Shown here in pieces: positions 7,751 through 15,996 of a stretch of 64,000 nucleotides of DNA (its first letter is position 1; every line of letters begins with the position of its first letter). The position numbers were made by a program, and so were the translations under genes. The notes beneath the pieces were generated by a model that worked only from the letters and a program-made list of their open reading frames with translations, did not search any database and was not told the origin of the DNA. The stretch covers positions 1,612,001 to 1,676,000 of the forward strand of contig OY970250.1 of the NCBI GenBank assembly GCA_963715575.1, given 5' to 3'. This stretch comes from AC-32 sp963715575 (lineage in GTDB: Bacteria > Actinomycetota > Thermoleophilia > Gaiellales > Gaiellaceae).

Positions 7751-7800
7751 GCGACCGCCTTACAGGCAGGAGGTCACCGGTTCGAGCCCCAGTACCGCCT
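7751..7800 (+). pseudogene. Decayed 3' half of a tRNA-Val gene
   Basis: This stretch aligns base for base with positions 5217-5264 of the intact tRNA-Val, covering the anticodon arm (CTTACAG loop), variable region, T-arm (GGTTCGAGCCC) and acceptor 3' strand (TACCGCC), with roughly 80% identity. The anticodon stem no longer pairs fully and the 5' half is absent or unrecognisable. Partial tRNA copies can mark the far end of an integrated element; no integrase is seen in between. Confidence 0.7.
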
Positions 7801-7836
7801 CGGCGTTCTCACGTGCCAGCATCGCCTAGCCGCCCA

Positions 7837-8256
7837 TCAAGCCGTCGGGCGCAGCTGCGCGGCGCCCCAGGCCTTGTTGCACTTTTCGCAGAAGACCTGC
7901 ACGGTCGCGTGCAGCGCCGCCGGGCCGGCGCCTGAGAGGACGTAGACCTGCTCGCCCCACGGGCGCTGCAGGACCATTCGCCTCGAGCCCATGTGGACGT
8001 ACAGGGCCGGGGCGCGTTGCGTTCTGAAGTCGCGGCTGAAGCGCAGGATCACCTTGCCCGTCCGCGTGCGCTCGATCGTGACGGTGCCGTTCGTGCCCCA
8101 TGAGACGGTCTTGAGCGTGCCGCTCGCCAGCACCCCGGCCGGCCCCTGCGCGAGGGCGTTCTCGGGCCCGCCGCGCGTGAGCGTGAAGCCGAGCGCCAGG
8201 CCGGCGGCCGCGGTGAGGCCGAGCCCTGCCAGCAGCAGTCGTGGTCGTCTCCTCAT
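7837..8256 (-). CDS. Secreted DM13-like domain protein
   Basis: A 139-aa protein with an N-terminal signal or anchor (residues 5-26, LLLAGLGLTAAAGLALGFTL). The rest resembles the DM13 domain: SGTLKTVSWGTNGTVTIERT, then GKVILRFSRDFRTQRAPALY followed by VHMG, near residues 45-90. That domain was proposed to take part in redox reactions at the cell surface through a conserved cysteine. Here two cysteines (VFCEKC) lie near the C-terminus instead. It diverges from the ATP-grasp gene across a 103-base gap. The DM13 match is by pattern only. Confidence 0.65.
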   Translation of the reverse strand: MRRRPRLLLAGLGLTAAAGLALGFTLTRGGPENALAQGPAGVLASGTLKTVSWGTNGTVTIERTRTGKVILRFSRDFRTQRAPALYVHMGSRRMVLQRPWGEQVYVLSGAGPAALHATVQVFCEKCNKAWGAAQLRPTA

Positions 8257-8359
8257 CGGATTAGCTCACTTTGCCACAAACTGGCCGACCAACTTTCTCA
8301 CGAGATCTTCACCGAATTGCAGCCCACCGTTCAGGATTACGGCGCAAAGTTGTCGCTGG

Positions 8360-9226
8360 ATGCGTTTCGCCGTCGTCGCCCACAGCTCGAGCCCCACCAA
8401 TCTCGCGCTTGCCGCGGGCGGCTGGAACGGCGTCCCGGGCGAGTTGCTGGCGCCGCGCGAGGCGTTGCTGACGCTCGGCCGTGGCGACGTCGCGCTCGCC
8501 CGCCTCGACGTTCGCCAGTCCCTTGACGGTGTCGAGGACGGCCTCTGGGCGCTGGAGCAGCTCGAGGAAGCCGGCATCCGCGTGCTCAACCGCCCCGACG
8601 CGATCGTCCGCGCCCACGACAAGCTGCTCACCGCGCGCGTCCTGCGCCGGGCCGGGTTGCCGCATCCGCGCACGATCCTGATCGAGCGGAACGCGCCGGC
8701 GCCCGATCTCGACTTCCCGGCGGTCGTCAAGCCGCGCTTCGGCAGCTGGGGCCAGGACGTCCGGCTCGCCCGCGATTCGGCGGAGCTGCGCGCGGTGCTC
8801 GAGGGCCTGACGTGTCGCCTCTGGTTCCGTGCGACCGGGGCTGTCGCGCAGGAGCTGATCCCGCCGCTTGGCCACGACCTGCGCCTGGTGGTCGCCGCCG
8901 GCCGGATCGTCGCAGCGGCAAAGCGAATCGCTGCCCCCGGCGAGTGGCGGACCAATGTCGCGCTTGGCGCGAGCGTCGTCCCGGCCGAGCCTCCGCCCGT
9001 GGCGTCCGAGCTCGCGCTGGCGGCGGCGAAGGTCTCGGGGCTCGACCTGGTCGGCGTCGACCTGCTGCCGACCGGGCCTGGCGGCTTCAGCGTGATCGAG
9101 CTGAACGGCGCGGTCGATTTCCGGCCCGTCTACGCGCTCGGCGAGGGCGACGTCTTCGCTGGTGCGGTGGCGGCGCTGGCAGGCGGCGAGGCCGAGCCTC
9201 CGGCCGCCTTCGCGCAGATCTCCTGA
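8360..9226 (+). CDS. ATP-grasp enzyme of the RimK/LysX type
   Basis: A 288-aa ATP-grasp ligase. The N-terminal pre-ATP-grasp domain runs to about residue 90 (MRFAVVAHSSSPTN, later GIRVLNRPDAIVRAHDKLLT). The ATP-binding core has FPAVVKPRFGSWGQDVRLAR near 118 and the metal-binding end DLVGVDLLPTGPGGFSVIELNG near 232-253. The family joins an amino acid or similar amine to a carboxylate using ATP (RimK, LysX, MptN). Length and motifs fit, but nothing nearby gives the substrate. I chose the ATG at 8360 because the pre-ATP-grasp strand begins there. The next gene follows after 29 bases. Confidence 0.85.
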   Translation: MRFAVVAHSSSPTNLALAAGGWNGVPGELLAPREALLTLGRGDVALARLDVRQSLDGVEDGLWALEQLEEAGIRVLNRPDAIVRAHDKLLTARVLRRAGLPHPRTILIERNAPAPDLDFPAVVKPRFGSWGQDVRLARDSAELRAVLEGLTCRLWFRATGAVAQELIPPLGHDLRLVVAAGRIVAAAKRIAAPGEWRTNVALGASVVPAEPPPVASELALAAAKVSGLDLVGVDLLPTGPGGFSVIELNGAVDFRPVYALGEGDVFAGAVAALAGGEAEPPAAFAQIS

Positions 9227-9255
9227 AAACGGCACTTCCGGCCGATAAGAGGCCG

Positions 9256-9891
9256 ATGGAGTCTGCGGAGAGCATCTGGCGACCGCTCGGCGAGCTGCTG
9301 GTCGAGAAGAAGCTGCTGACGGAGGACGAGCTCGAGCTTGCCCTCACGGAGCAGGCCGAGACCGGCCGGCTGCTGGGCGCGATCCTGGTCGAGCGCGGCT
9401 ACGTCTCCGGGCCCGCGCTGGCCGTTGCGCTGGCCGAGCAGTACGGCGTCGAGCTCCACACCGAGCGCGGCTTCGGCACCGGTCTCTGGGCCGAGATCGA
9501 CCGGCGTCATCGGGCCGGTAGGGGGCATGAGGACAACGTCGTCAAGCTAGAGGCCGTCCCTGCGCCGGTGGTCGAGATCGTGCGCGACCCAGAGCCCAAT
9601 CCCGAGCTCGACCGGCTCGAGGGCGAGAACCGGCGCCTGCAGGACGAGATCGAGCGCCTGCGCGGCGAGTTCACGAAGCTGAAGCTCGTCGAGACGCCCG
9701 CGCCGGCGTCCTCGCACCTGCTGTTCGTTCCGACGCCGGCCCGCTACCTGCTCGTCGAGCGCGACGGCGCTCCGCCGCAGCCGGGCGCACGGCTCGAGCT
9801 CGAGCAAGGCGCGTTCTCCGTGGCCAAGCTCGGCGAGGCGCCGTTCCCGGGCGAAGATCGCCCGTGCGCCTTTCTCCTGCCGCTCGCCTGA
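9256..9891 (+). CDS. Protein with a GspE N-terminal (MshEN-like) domain and a coiled coil
   Basis: A 211-aa protein. Residues 8-75 match the N-terminal domain of type II secretion and type IV pilus ATPases (LGELLVEKKLLTEDELELAL, then GAILVERGYVSGPALAVALA and EQYGVEL), a module that in some proteins binds nucleotides such as c-di-GMP. There is no ATPase domain. A coiled coil follows near 112-140 (LDRLEGENRRLQDEIERLRG), then a C-terminal beta-rich part of about 65 residues. It is probably cotranscribed with the ATP-grasp gene. It may be a regulatory or scaffold protein; the role is unknown. Confidence 0.75.
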   Translation: MESAESIWRPLGELLVEKKLLTEDELELALTEQAETGRLLGAILVERGYVSGPALAVALAEQYGVELHTERGFGTGLWAEIDRRHRAGRGHEDNVVKLEAVPAPVVEIVRDPEPNPELDRLEGENRRLQDEIERLRGEFTKLKLVETPAPASSHLLFVPTPARYLLVERDGAPPQPGARLELEQGAFSVAKLGEAPFPGEDRPCAFLLPLA

Positions 9892-9968
9892 GTAGGAGGG
9901 TCTGACGAAACGCTGTCGAGGCCCTCGGGCCGCGCTGCTCGCCCCGAGGCGGCGTCCTCAGTCGCACC

Positions 9969-10046
9969 CGTAGCCTCCGGCTACGACCACTCCATGCGTC
10001 CTTGCCTCGGAACGATCAGCACACCCCGAGGGCGTGCATCGTTCCG
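9969..10046. terminator. Two hairpins between convergent genes
   Basis: CGTAGCC-tcc-GGCTACG (9969-9985) and a longer arm-bulge hairpin (10008-10046: CGGAACGAT and GCAC pairing with GTGC and ATCGTTCCG) lie between the ends of the plus-strand gene stopping at 9891 and the minus-strand gene stopping at 10057. In addition TAGGAGGGT (9893-9901) is the inverse of ACCCTCCTA near 10051-10059. This fits a bidirectional terminator region. Confidence 0.65.
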
Positions 10047-10056
10047 CCAAACCCTC

Positions 10057-10791
10057 CTATGCGCTGTTGCCCGACGAGGGCGGCTGGATCACGATCACGT
10101 TCTGCGTGATCCCGAGGTACTCGTAGAGCCTCGAGGCGGTCAGGTCCTTCACCGTCTCTTCCTCGCGCGGGGCGATCCTGCCCGGGACGGGGGGCGTCGC
10201 CTGCGGCAGCGTGCGGCGCAGCGGATGGTCGAGGCTCCCGGAAAGGTCGTCGCGGCTGAAGAACAGCGTCGAGCTCAGCTTCTTCTCTCCCTGCGCCGGC
10301 GGGAAGAAGATCAGCACGTTGTCGATCGGGCGCGCGTACTCCATCGTGTAGAGCGCGAGCTCGAGGGCCTCACGGCGCAGGACGGTCCCCGGCGAGCCCT
10401 GCGTGATCGCGCAGGTGCTCGGGTTGTCGCCGCAGAGGATGAAGACGGCGGTGTTCTCGGGCTCGAAAGAACGGTCGAGCGCCCGCGGGTTGTCCTTCTT
10501 GACGATCGCGACGCCGGCGAAGTCGTTGCCGTTCTGCGCGCCGCCGACCTTCACGGCGACGAGCGGGTCGCCGCTCGGCAGTTTGTAGGAGCTGCCGACG
10601 TGCTGCGCGATCTCGAGCACGCGCGAGTCGGTCGAGCCTGCGGCCGGCTGCCAGCTCGACCAGGGCGGCCCCGGCTGCGGGCCGGAGCGCTGGACGAGCA
10701 CGATCAGGCCTCCGACCGCGACGCCGACCGCGGCGCCGAGCAAGAGGTAGGCCACCGCGAAGCGCCCGCGGGTGCCTAGACCGCCGGCCAT
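10057..10791 (-). CDS. Membrane-anchored protein of unknown function, coupled to the FtsH-like gene
   Basis: A 244-aa protein with one N-terminal membrane segment (residues 11-33, FAVAYLLLGAAVGVAVGGLI) and a large outer domain. The domain shows an ordered alpha/beta pattern (RVLEIAQHVGSSYKLPSG, NGNDFAGVAIVKKDNPRAL, TAVFILCGDNPSTCAI, REALELALYTMEYA), ending in a proline-rich tail. Two cysteines (LCGDNPSTC) could form a disulfide. Its start overlaps the end of the upstream AAA-protease gene by 16 bases, so the two are translationally coupled and the products may work together at the membrane. No family recognised. Confidence 0.75.
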   Translation of the reverse strand: MAGGLGTRGRFAVAYLLLGAAVGVAVGGLIVLVQRSGPQPGPPWSSWQPAAGSTDSRVLEIAQHVGSSYKLPSGDPLVAVKVGGAQNGNDFAGVAIVKKDNPRALDRSFEPENTAVFILCGDNPSTCAITQGSPGTVLRREALELALYTMEYARPIDNVLIFFPPAQGEKKLSSTLFFSRDDLSGSLDHPLRRTLPQATPPVPGRIAPREEETVKDLTASRLYEYLGITQNVIVIQPPSSGNSA

Positions 10792-13208
10792 GCCTTCGCC
10801 TGGGTGAGGTCGATGCGAGGGATCTTCAGCTTGGCCGACTCGAGGATCTCGACCAGCTCGTCCCCGAACAGCTCCTTGCGCTCGATCAGCGCGTCGGCGA
10901 TCTGCTCGACTGCCTTCTTGTTGTGCGAGATCAGGGCGTAGGCGGTGACGTAGGCCTGGCCGAGCAGCTGCGCGGCGAGCGCGCGCTTGTCGTGGTCGCC
11001 GAGCACGCCGGCGAGCGGGTCGCTGCCGAGCGCGCCGCCGTTGCCGGTGCGGTTCATGATCTGCAGGCCGATCTGCTCGAAGCGCTCCATCACGTTGTCG
11101 ACCTTCGCCCCAGCCGACTTGGCCCGGCTCGCGGTGCCGTTCGTCCGGCCGTGCCCGTTCAGCTCCGGCGACTCGGGCGCCATCCCGCAGGCGCCGACCA
11201 TCCAGGCCGCGCGGGCGGTCGCGCTCTGGACGTCGCCGCCGACGCCGGTCGAGTTCTCGCCGTAGAAGACGCGCTCAGCCGCCATCGCGCCGAGCGCCCA
11301 GATCAGCTGCGCCATCTCCTCCGAGCGCCAGGAGCTGAAGCGCTCCTCCTTCTCGCGCGCCTGGTGGTGGCCTAGGGCCGCGCCGCGGCGGCGGATCGAG
11401 AGGCGCGTCGACTCGGCGCCCTTCATGTAGACGTGGGCCGCGGCCGCGTGGCCGGCCTCGTGCAGCGCCACCGCGCGGGTCTCCTCGGGGACGTACTCGG
11501 TGCCGATCGCCGTGCCCGACTCGACGGTCGTCATCGCCTCGACGATGTCCGGCCAGCTGAAGGCCATCCGGCCGTCGTGGTGGGCGATCGTCAGCGCCAT
11601 CGAGCAGACCTGCTCGATCATCGCCGGCGAGTAGCCGTTCGTCACCCGCGCCAGCTCGTCGCGGCGCTTCTCGGTGTCGAGGTCCTCGTCGTGGGAGACC
11701 TTGGTCAGGTAGAGCTCGAAGATGTCCTTCCGGTCGTGCTTGGTCGGCGTCCGGAACCAGACGTGGCGACCCATCCGGCCGGGGCGCGTGAGCGCCGGGT
11801 CGAGCATCTCCATCGGGACGTTCGTCGCGCCGATGAAGTAGATCTGGTTGCCGACCGGCCGGGCGTGGGGGAGCCGCAGCGAGATCCGCGAGCCGATCCG
11901 GCGGGGGACGATGTAGAGCGCGTCCAGGAACGTGTTCACGCGGTTCGTCATCGTGCGCTTGAAGAACGGCGGGTTGTCGATCCCGTCCATCACGATCAGC
12001 AGCTGGTTCAGCGCGAGCTGGCCGCCGCCGCCCTGGCCGCCGAACATCCCCGGGACGACGGCGTTGGCGAGCCGGCCGAGGAACGGCGTCGGTGGCGCGA
12101 CGTGCGGGTTGCGCTCGGCGAAAAGCCGCTCGCGCCAGGCGCGGGACTCGAGGACCAGGTCCTCGCTCGCGGTGAGCGCGCCGTTCGGGCCGTGGAAGCA
12201 GAGGTCGTGGAAGCTCTGCGGCCGCGGGGTCATCAGCCCCTGGGCGCCGCCGAGCGACTGGCGCCGCATGCCGACGGCGTCGATCTCGTCGATGAAGACG
12301 ATGCACTGGCCGCCCCACTTGCGCGCGAGCTTCTTCGCCTTGCGTGCCATGTAGCGGACGATCACGACGTCCATCCCCATGAACGTCTGCGCGAAGCCGG
12401 AGCCGGGGATGGTCACGATCGGCGAGTTGAAGCCGGTCGCGATCGCCTTGGCGAGCATCGTCTTGCCGGTACCGGGCGCGCCGAGGAAGAGCAGGCCGCG
12501 CTCGCGCCGTCCGCCGGCCTTCTCGAACGCCTCGCCCGACTGCCAGAGGTTGACGACGCGCCGCACCTCTTCCTTGGCCTCCTTCTGGCCGCGCACGTGG
12601 TCGAGATGGACGCCCCAGTCGGCGTCGCCGGGCTCGAAGCCGCGGATCTGCGAGATGCCCATGAAGAGCATCGGCCCCATCAGGATTCCGAAGTTGAAGA
12701 TGAAGAAGAGGCCGAACGTGAAGAGGAGGCCGAGCGTCTGGCCGTTCACGTGCGCCTTCGCGGTCAGCCAGTTCCAGGAGTCCTTCGCCGTGTCGACGAT
12801 GCTCGCGTCGGCGATCCCGTACTTGAGCACGCGCACGACGTAGATGGCGAAGATGATCAGCAGGACGAACCAGGCGATCTTCGCCCACCAGCGCCAGAAC
12901 CAGACCCGCCGGCGCGCGACGACGTCTTCCTCGCGCAGGCGCGGGTTGTCGATCCCGAACAGGCTCGGCCACTCGATGAAGCGGTGGAAGATCAGGTCGA
13001 GCAGGCCGCGGAAGGCGGCGACCGAGAGGATCGTCGCCACGATCGCCCAGGCGAGCGTGACCTCTTGCATCTTGAAGAGCCAGACGAAGAGCGCCGGGCT
13101 CGAGAGCAGCGCGACCGCCGTCGCAGCACGGCGCAGCGCCCGCCACTGGTTGCCCAGCTCGCGGGAATCCTCCATGGAGAGGCGCCCGACGACCGGTCCC
13201 GCGCTCAT
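10776..13208 (-). CDS. FtsH-like membrane AAA+ metalloprotease with inserts in the ATPase domain
   Basis: From the ATG at 13208 the product is 810 aa. Four membrane segments are likely (about 30-46, 50-70, 110-128 and 160-185). The AAA domain has Walker A GAPGTGKT (243-250), Walker B CIVFIDEID (302-310) and a second-region motif ATNVPMEMLDPALTRPGRMG (461-480). The M41 zinc site is HEAGH (583-587), with a third-ligand aspartate in the TGVGGDVQSAT segment. This is the architecture of FtsH, which unfolds and degrades membrane proteins. Unusual are about 75 extra residues between Walker B and NQLLIVMDG, and about 40 more before the second-region motif. It is probably a paralogue, not the housekeeping FtsH. 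Confidence 0.88.
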   Translation of the reverse strand: MSAGPVVGRLSMEDSRELGNQWRALRRAATAVALLSSPALFVWLFKMQEVTLAWAIVATILSVAAFRGLLDLIFHRFIEWPSLFGIDNPRLREEDVVARRRVWFWRWWAKIAWFVLLIIFAIYVVRVLKYGIADASIVDTAKDSWNWLTAKAHVNGQTLGLLFTFGLFFIFNFGILMGPMLFMGISQIRGFEPGDADWGVHLDHVRGQKEAKEEVRRVVNLWQSGEAFEKAGGRRERGLLFLGAPGTGKTMLAKAIATGFNSPIVTIPGSGFAQTFMGMDVVIVRYMARKAKKLARKWGGQCIVFIDEIDAVGMRRQSLGGAQGLMTPRPQSFHDLCFHGPNGALTASEDLVLESRAWRERLFAERNPHVAPPTPFLGRLANAVVPGMFGGQGGGGQLALNQLLIVMDGIDNPPFFKRTMTNRVNTFLDALYIVPRRIGSRISLRLPHARPVGNQIYFIGATNVPMEMLDPALTRPGRMGRHVWFRTPTKHDRKDIFELYLTKVSHDEDLDTEKRRDELARVTNGYSPAMIEQVCSMALTIAHHDGRMAFSWPDIVEAMTTVESGTAIGTEYVPEETRAVALHEAGHAAAAHVYMKGAESTRLSIRRRGAALGHHQAREKEERFSSWRSEEMAQLIWALGAMAAERVFYGENSTGVGGDVQSATARAAWMVGACGMAPESPELNGHGRTNGTASRAKSAGAKVDNVMERFEQIGLQIMNRTGNGGALGSDPLAGVLGDHDKRALAAQLLGQAYVTAYALISHNKKAVEQIADALIERKELFGDELVEILESAKLKIPRIDLTQAKAWPAV

Positions 13209-13247
13209 TGCCGCAGTGTAGTTGTCACTAAGCTCACCTACTTCGAC

Positions 13248-14369
13248 GTGAAAGCTTCGGATTCGTTTGCCGCGAACGAGATTTCTCGCGCGCGTGACTA
13301 TCACCGGCCGCTCTACCTGGCGCTGTTCGCCGACTGGGCGTTGCAGCTGGCCGTGCTCCTGCTGATCGCCTTCGGCCCGCCCGGCGACTGGCTCTGGGCG
13401 GCGACCGGCGGCCCGTGGTGGGCGCGGACGTTCGAGCTGACGGTGCTCGTGCTCGCCGTGTCGGCGCTGGTCCGGCTGCCGCTCTCGGCCTGGCGCGGCT
13501 GGGTGTGGGAGCGGCGCTGGGGGTTCTCGACGCAGGCGCTCGGAGCCTGGCTCGGGGACGTGGCCAAGGGACTGTCCCTGGGCGCCGCCCTGGCCGGCCT
13601 CGGCCTGACCGCGCTCGTCTGGTCGGCGCGCATCTGGCCGACGTGGTGGCCGGTTCCGGCAGCGCTGGGCGCGGCCGCGCTGGCGCTCCTGCTGAGCGTG
13701 CTCGCGCCGCTGCTCTTCGAGCGCCTCTTCAACCGCTTCGAGCCACTCGCGGACGAGGAGCTCGCACGCGACCTGCACAGCCTCTCGGAGCGGGCCGGCG
13801 TGCCGGTACGGAGGACGCTCGTCGCCGACGCGAGCCGCCGGACGACCAAGCACAACGCCTACGTCTCCGGGCTCGGCCCGACGAGGCGGCTCGTCCTCTA
13901 CGACACGCTCCTGCGCGACTCGCCGGTGCCCGAGCTGCGCGGGGTCGTCGCCCACGAGCTCGGCCACCGCCGCTTCGGCCACGTGGCACGCGGGACGGCG
14001 CTCGCGATGCTCGGCGCGGCCGCGGCCGTGTTCGCCCTGCGAGTCGTCTTCGCGTGGGACGGCCTCGTCGAGGCGGCCGGCTCGGACGGGCCCGGCGACC
14101 CGCGGATCGTGCCGCTCGTGCTGCTGGTGCTCTTCGTGCTGGAGGTCGGCGCGCTGCCGTTCGAGACCTGGCTCTCGCGGCGCTGGGAGCGCGTGGCCGA
14201 CCGCTTCGCCGTCGAGCTGACCCGCGATCCCGAGACGATGCAGCGGATGCACCACCGGCTGGCGCTCGCGAACCTGGCCGACCTCGACCCGCCGCGGCCG
14301 GTGTACCTGCTGCTGTTCACGCATCCGACGCCGCCGGAGCGAATCGCGGCAGCCACAATGGGAACGTGA
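13248..14369 (+). CDS. M48-family (Ste24/HtpX-like) membrane zinc protease
   Basis: A 373-aa protein from the GTG at 13248. Membrane segments lie near 22-42, 62-80, 108-130 and 138-156. The zinc site HELGH (236-240) is preceded by the Ste24-type block KHNAYVSGLG and RRLVLYDTLLRDS (201-225). Two more hydrophobic segments follow, then a glutamate-containing helix near WERVADRFAVEL that supplies the third ligand. The family cleaves membrane-associated peptides; the substrate here is unknown. The start is uncertain, since no good ribosome site is seen in the short divergent gap to the FtsH-like gene. Its stop overlaps the next start (GTGA). Confidence 0.85.
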   Translation: MKASDSFAANEISRARDYHRPLYLALFADWALQLAVLLLIAFGPPGDWLWAATGGPWWARTFELTVLVLAVSALVRLPLSAWRGWVWERRWGFSTQALGAWLGDVAKGLSLGAALAGLGLTALVWSARIWPTWWPVPAALGAAALALLLSVLAPLLFERLFNRFEPLADEELARDLHSLSERAGVPVRRTLVADASRRTTKHNAYVSGLGPTRRLVLYDTLLRDSPVPELRGVVAHELGHRRFGHVARGTALAMLGAAAAVFALRVVFAWDGLVEAAGSDGPGDPRIVPLVLLVLFVLEVGALPFETWLSRRWERVADRFAVELTRDPETMQRMHHRLALANLADLDPPRPVYLLLFTHPTPPERIAAATMGT

Positions 14370-15253
14370 GCCACTCGCACTCTCACACGTCGGCACGGCG
14401 GCCGCTGGCGATCGCCCTCGGGCTGATCCTCGGCCTGATGGTCGGTGAGGTGGTCTTCGGCATCGTCGCCGGCTCGCTGGCGCTGCTCGCCGACGCAGGC
14501 CACATGCTCACCGATGCCGCCGCGCTCGCGCTAGCGCTCGGCGCCGTCTCACTCGCCGGCCGTCCGCCGCGCGGGCGCTGGACGTTCGGCTTCCGCCGAC
14601 TCGAGATCCTCGCCGCCCACGTGAACGGGATCACCCTGCTCGTCGTCGGGGTCGTGATCGTCTACACGGCCGTGGGCCGCCTGGTCGACCCGCCCGAGGT
14701 TCGCGGCGGGCTCGTGCTCGTCGTCGCCCTGGCCGGGATCGTGGTCAACCTCGTCGCGGCCGCGCTGCTGCACCGGCCGAGCCGCGAGAGCTTGAACATG
14801 CGCGGAGCGTTCCTCCACGTCACCACCGACCTCGCCGCCTTCGTCGGCACCGCGGTCGCGGGAGCGGTCGTGCTTGCCACCGGCTGGAACCGCGCCGACC
14901 CGGTCGCGAGCCTCGTGGTGGCGGGGCTGATCTTCTGGTCGAGCCTCTCGCTGCTGCGCGAGTCGACCCGGATCCTGCTCGAGGTCTCGCCGCAGGAGCC
15001 CGGGCAGATCAGTGAGGCGATGCTGGCCGTGCCGCACGTGGCGGACGTGCACGACCTGCACGTCTGGACGGTCGGCAGCGGCTTCCCGTCGGTCTCTGCC
15101 CACGTGCTCGTCGATCCGGGCGCAGACTGCCACGCGATCCGGCTCGAGCTGGCGACGATGCTGCGCGAGCGCTTCAACCTCGGTCACTCGACGCTGCAGG
15201 TCGAGCACGCGCCCGCGCCCGCGCGCGAGAGCCAGCTCCCGATCGCCCGTTAG
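14366..15253 (+). CDS. Cation diffusion facilitator, CzcD-type zinc/cobalt/cadmium exporter
   Basis: A 295-aa CDF transporter. The N-terminus is His-rich (SHSHSHT), segment 2 has the metal site HMLTD within LLADAGHMLTDAAALAL (near 41-57), and segment 5 carries the second HxxxD in FLHVTTDLAAFVG. Six membrane segments are seen, followed by a cytoplasmic domain with VHDLHVWTVGSGFPSVSAHV. The protein swaps Zn2+ or similar ions for protons to export metal. It begins with GTG overlapping the M48 protease stop by four bases, so a metalloprotease and a metal exporter are made from one message. Confidence 0.93.
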   Translation: MSHSHSHTSARRPLAIALGLILGLMVGEVVFGIVAGSLALLADAGHMLTDAAALALALGAVSLAGRPPRGRWTFGFRRLEILAAHVNGITLLVVGVVIVYTAVGRLVDPPEVRGGLVLVVALAGIVVNLVAAALLHRPSRESLNMRGAFLHVTTDLAAFVGTAVAGAVVLATGWNRADPVASLVVAGLIFWSSLSLLRESTRILLEVSPQEPGQISEAMLAVPHVADVHDLHVWTVGSGFPSVSAHVLVDPGADCHAIRLELATMLRERFNLGHSTLQVEHAPAPARESQLPIAR

Positions 15254-15264
15254 AGTCCGACGCC

Positions 15265-15996
15265 GTGGCCGCGCTCGAGGGCAAGACCGCCATCGTCACC
15301 GGCGCCTCGAGCGGGATCGGGGCCGCGACGGCGCGCGCGCTCGCCGAGGCGGGCGCAAAGGTCGCCGGCGGCGCCCGCCGCGTGGACGAGCTCGAGACCG
15401 AGATCGCGCTCGAGCTGGACGTGACCGACCCGGCCGGCTGCGAGCGCTTCGTCTCCGCGGCGATGGCAGCGCTGGGCGGGCTCGACATCCTCGTCAACAA
15501 CGCCGGCCTCAGCCTCGGCCGCGAGCCCTTCGACGCGAGCACCGAGGAGGACGAGGAGACGGTGCTCGAGACGAACGTGCACGGGTTGATGCGGATGACG
15601 CGTCTCTGCCTGCCGCACATCCGGGACGGCGGCCACATCGTCAACATGGGCTCGATCGCGGGAAACCAGCCGTACGAGAACGCTGCCGTCTACATCGCCT
15701 CGAAGTACGCCGTACACGGCTTCTCCTACGCGCTGCGCGAGGACCTGCTCGGCCGCCCGATCCACGTCACCACGATCGAGCCCGGCCTGGTCGAGTCGAA
15801 CTTCTCGCGTGTCCGCTTCCGTGGCGACGAGGAGCAGGCGAGCGCCGTCTACGCGAACGTCGAGCCGCTCACGCCCGACGACCTCGCGGAGTGCGTGATC
15901 TTCGCGGTCACCCGGCCGCGGCGCGTCAACATCGACGAGCTCGTGATCAAGGCGCTGGCCCAGTCGACGCCCGTCCGAATCCACCGAGACGCCTAA
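15265..15996 (+). CDS. Short-chain dehydrogenase/reductase (YdfG-like)
   Basis: A 243-aa classical SDR. The NAD(P) motif TGASSGIG lies at residues 13-20, NNAG near 77, a catalytic serine in NMGSIAGNQP and YIASKYAV with the catalytic Tyr and Lys near 152-156. Overall similarity points to the YdfG group, which oxidises serine, allothreonine and 3-hydroxy acids with NADP+; the substrate here is not certain. A TAGAGT box (15251-15256) eight bases before the GTG suggests its own leaderless promoter just after the CDF gene. The next gene starts directly after the stop. Confidence 0.9.
   Translation: MAALEGKTAIVTGASSGIGAATARALAEAGAKVAGGARRVDELETEIALELDVTDPAGCERFVSAAMAALGGLDILVNNAGLSLGREPFDASTEEDEETVLETNVHGLMRMTRLCLPHIRDGGHIVNMGSIAGNQPYENAAVYIASKYAVHGFSYALREDLLGRPIHVTTIEPGLVESNFSRVRFRGDEEQASAVYANVEPLTPDDLAECVIFAVTRPRRVNIDELVIKALAQSTPVRIHRDA

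Noticed and set aside
11433..13247. N-terminal 605 codons of the long plus-strand frame ending in the M48 protease
   Set aside because: Antisense to the FtsH-like gene and without protein-like pattern; the protease begins at about 13248.
13209..14396. Upstream extension of the FtsH-like frame to a 1206-aa protein
   Set aside because: The added part is antisense to the M48 protease and CDF genes and consists of Arg/Pro/Gly-rich sequence typical of high-GC shadow frames.
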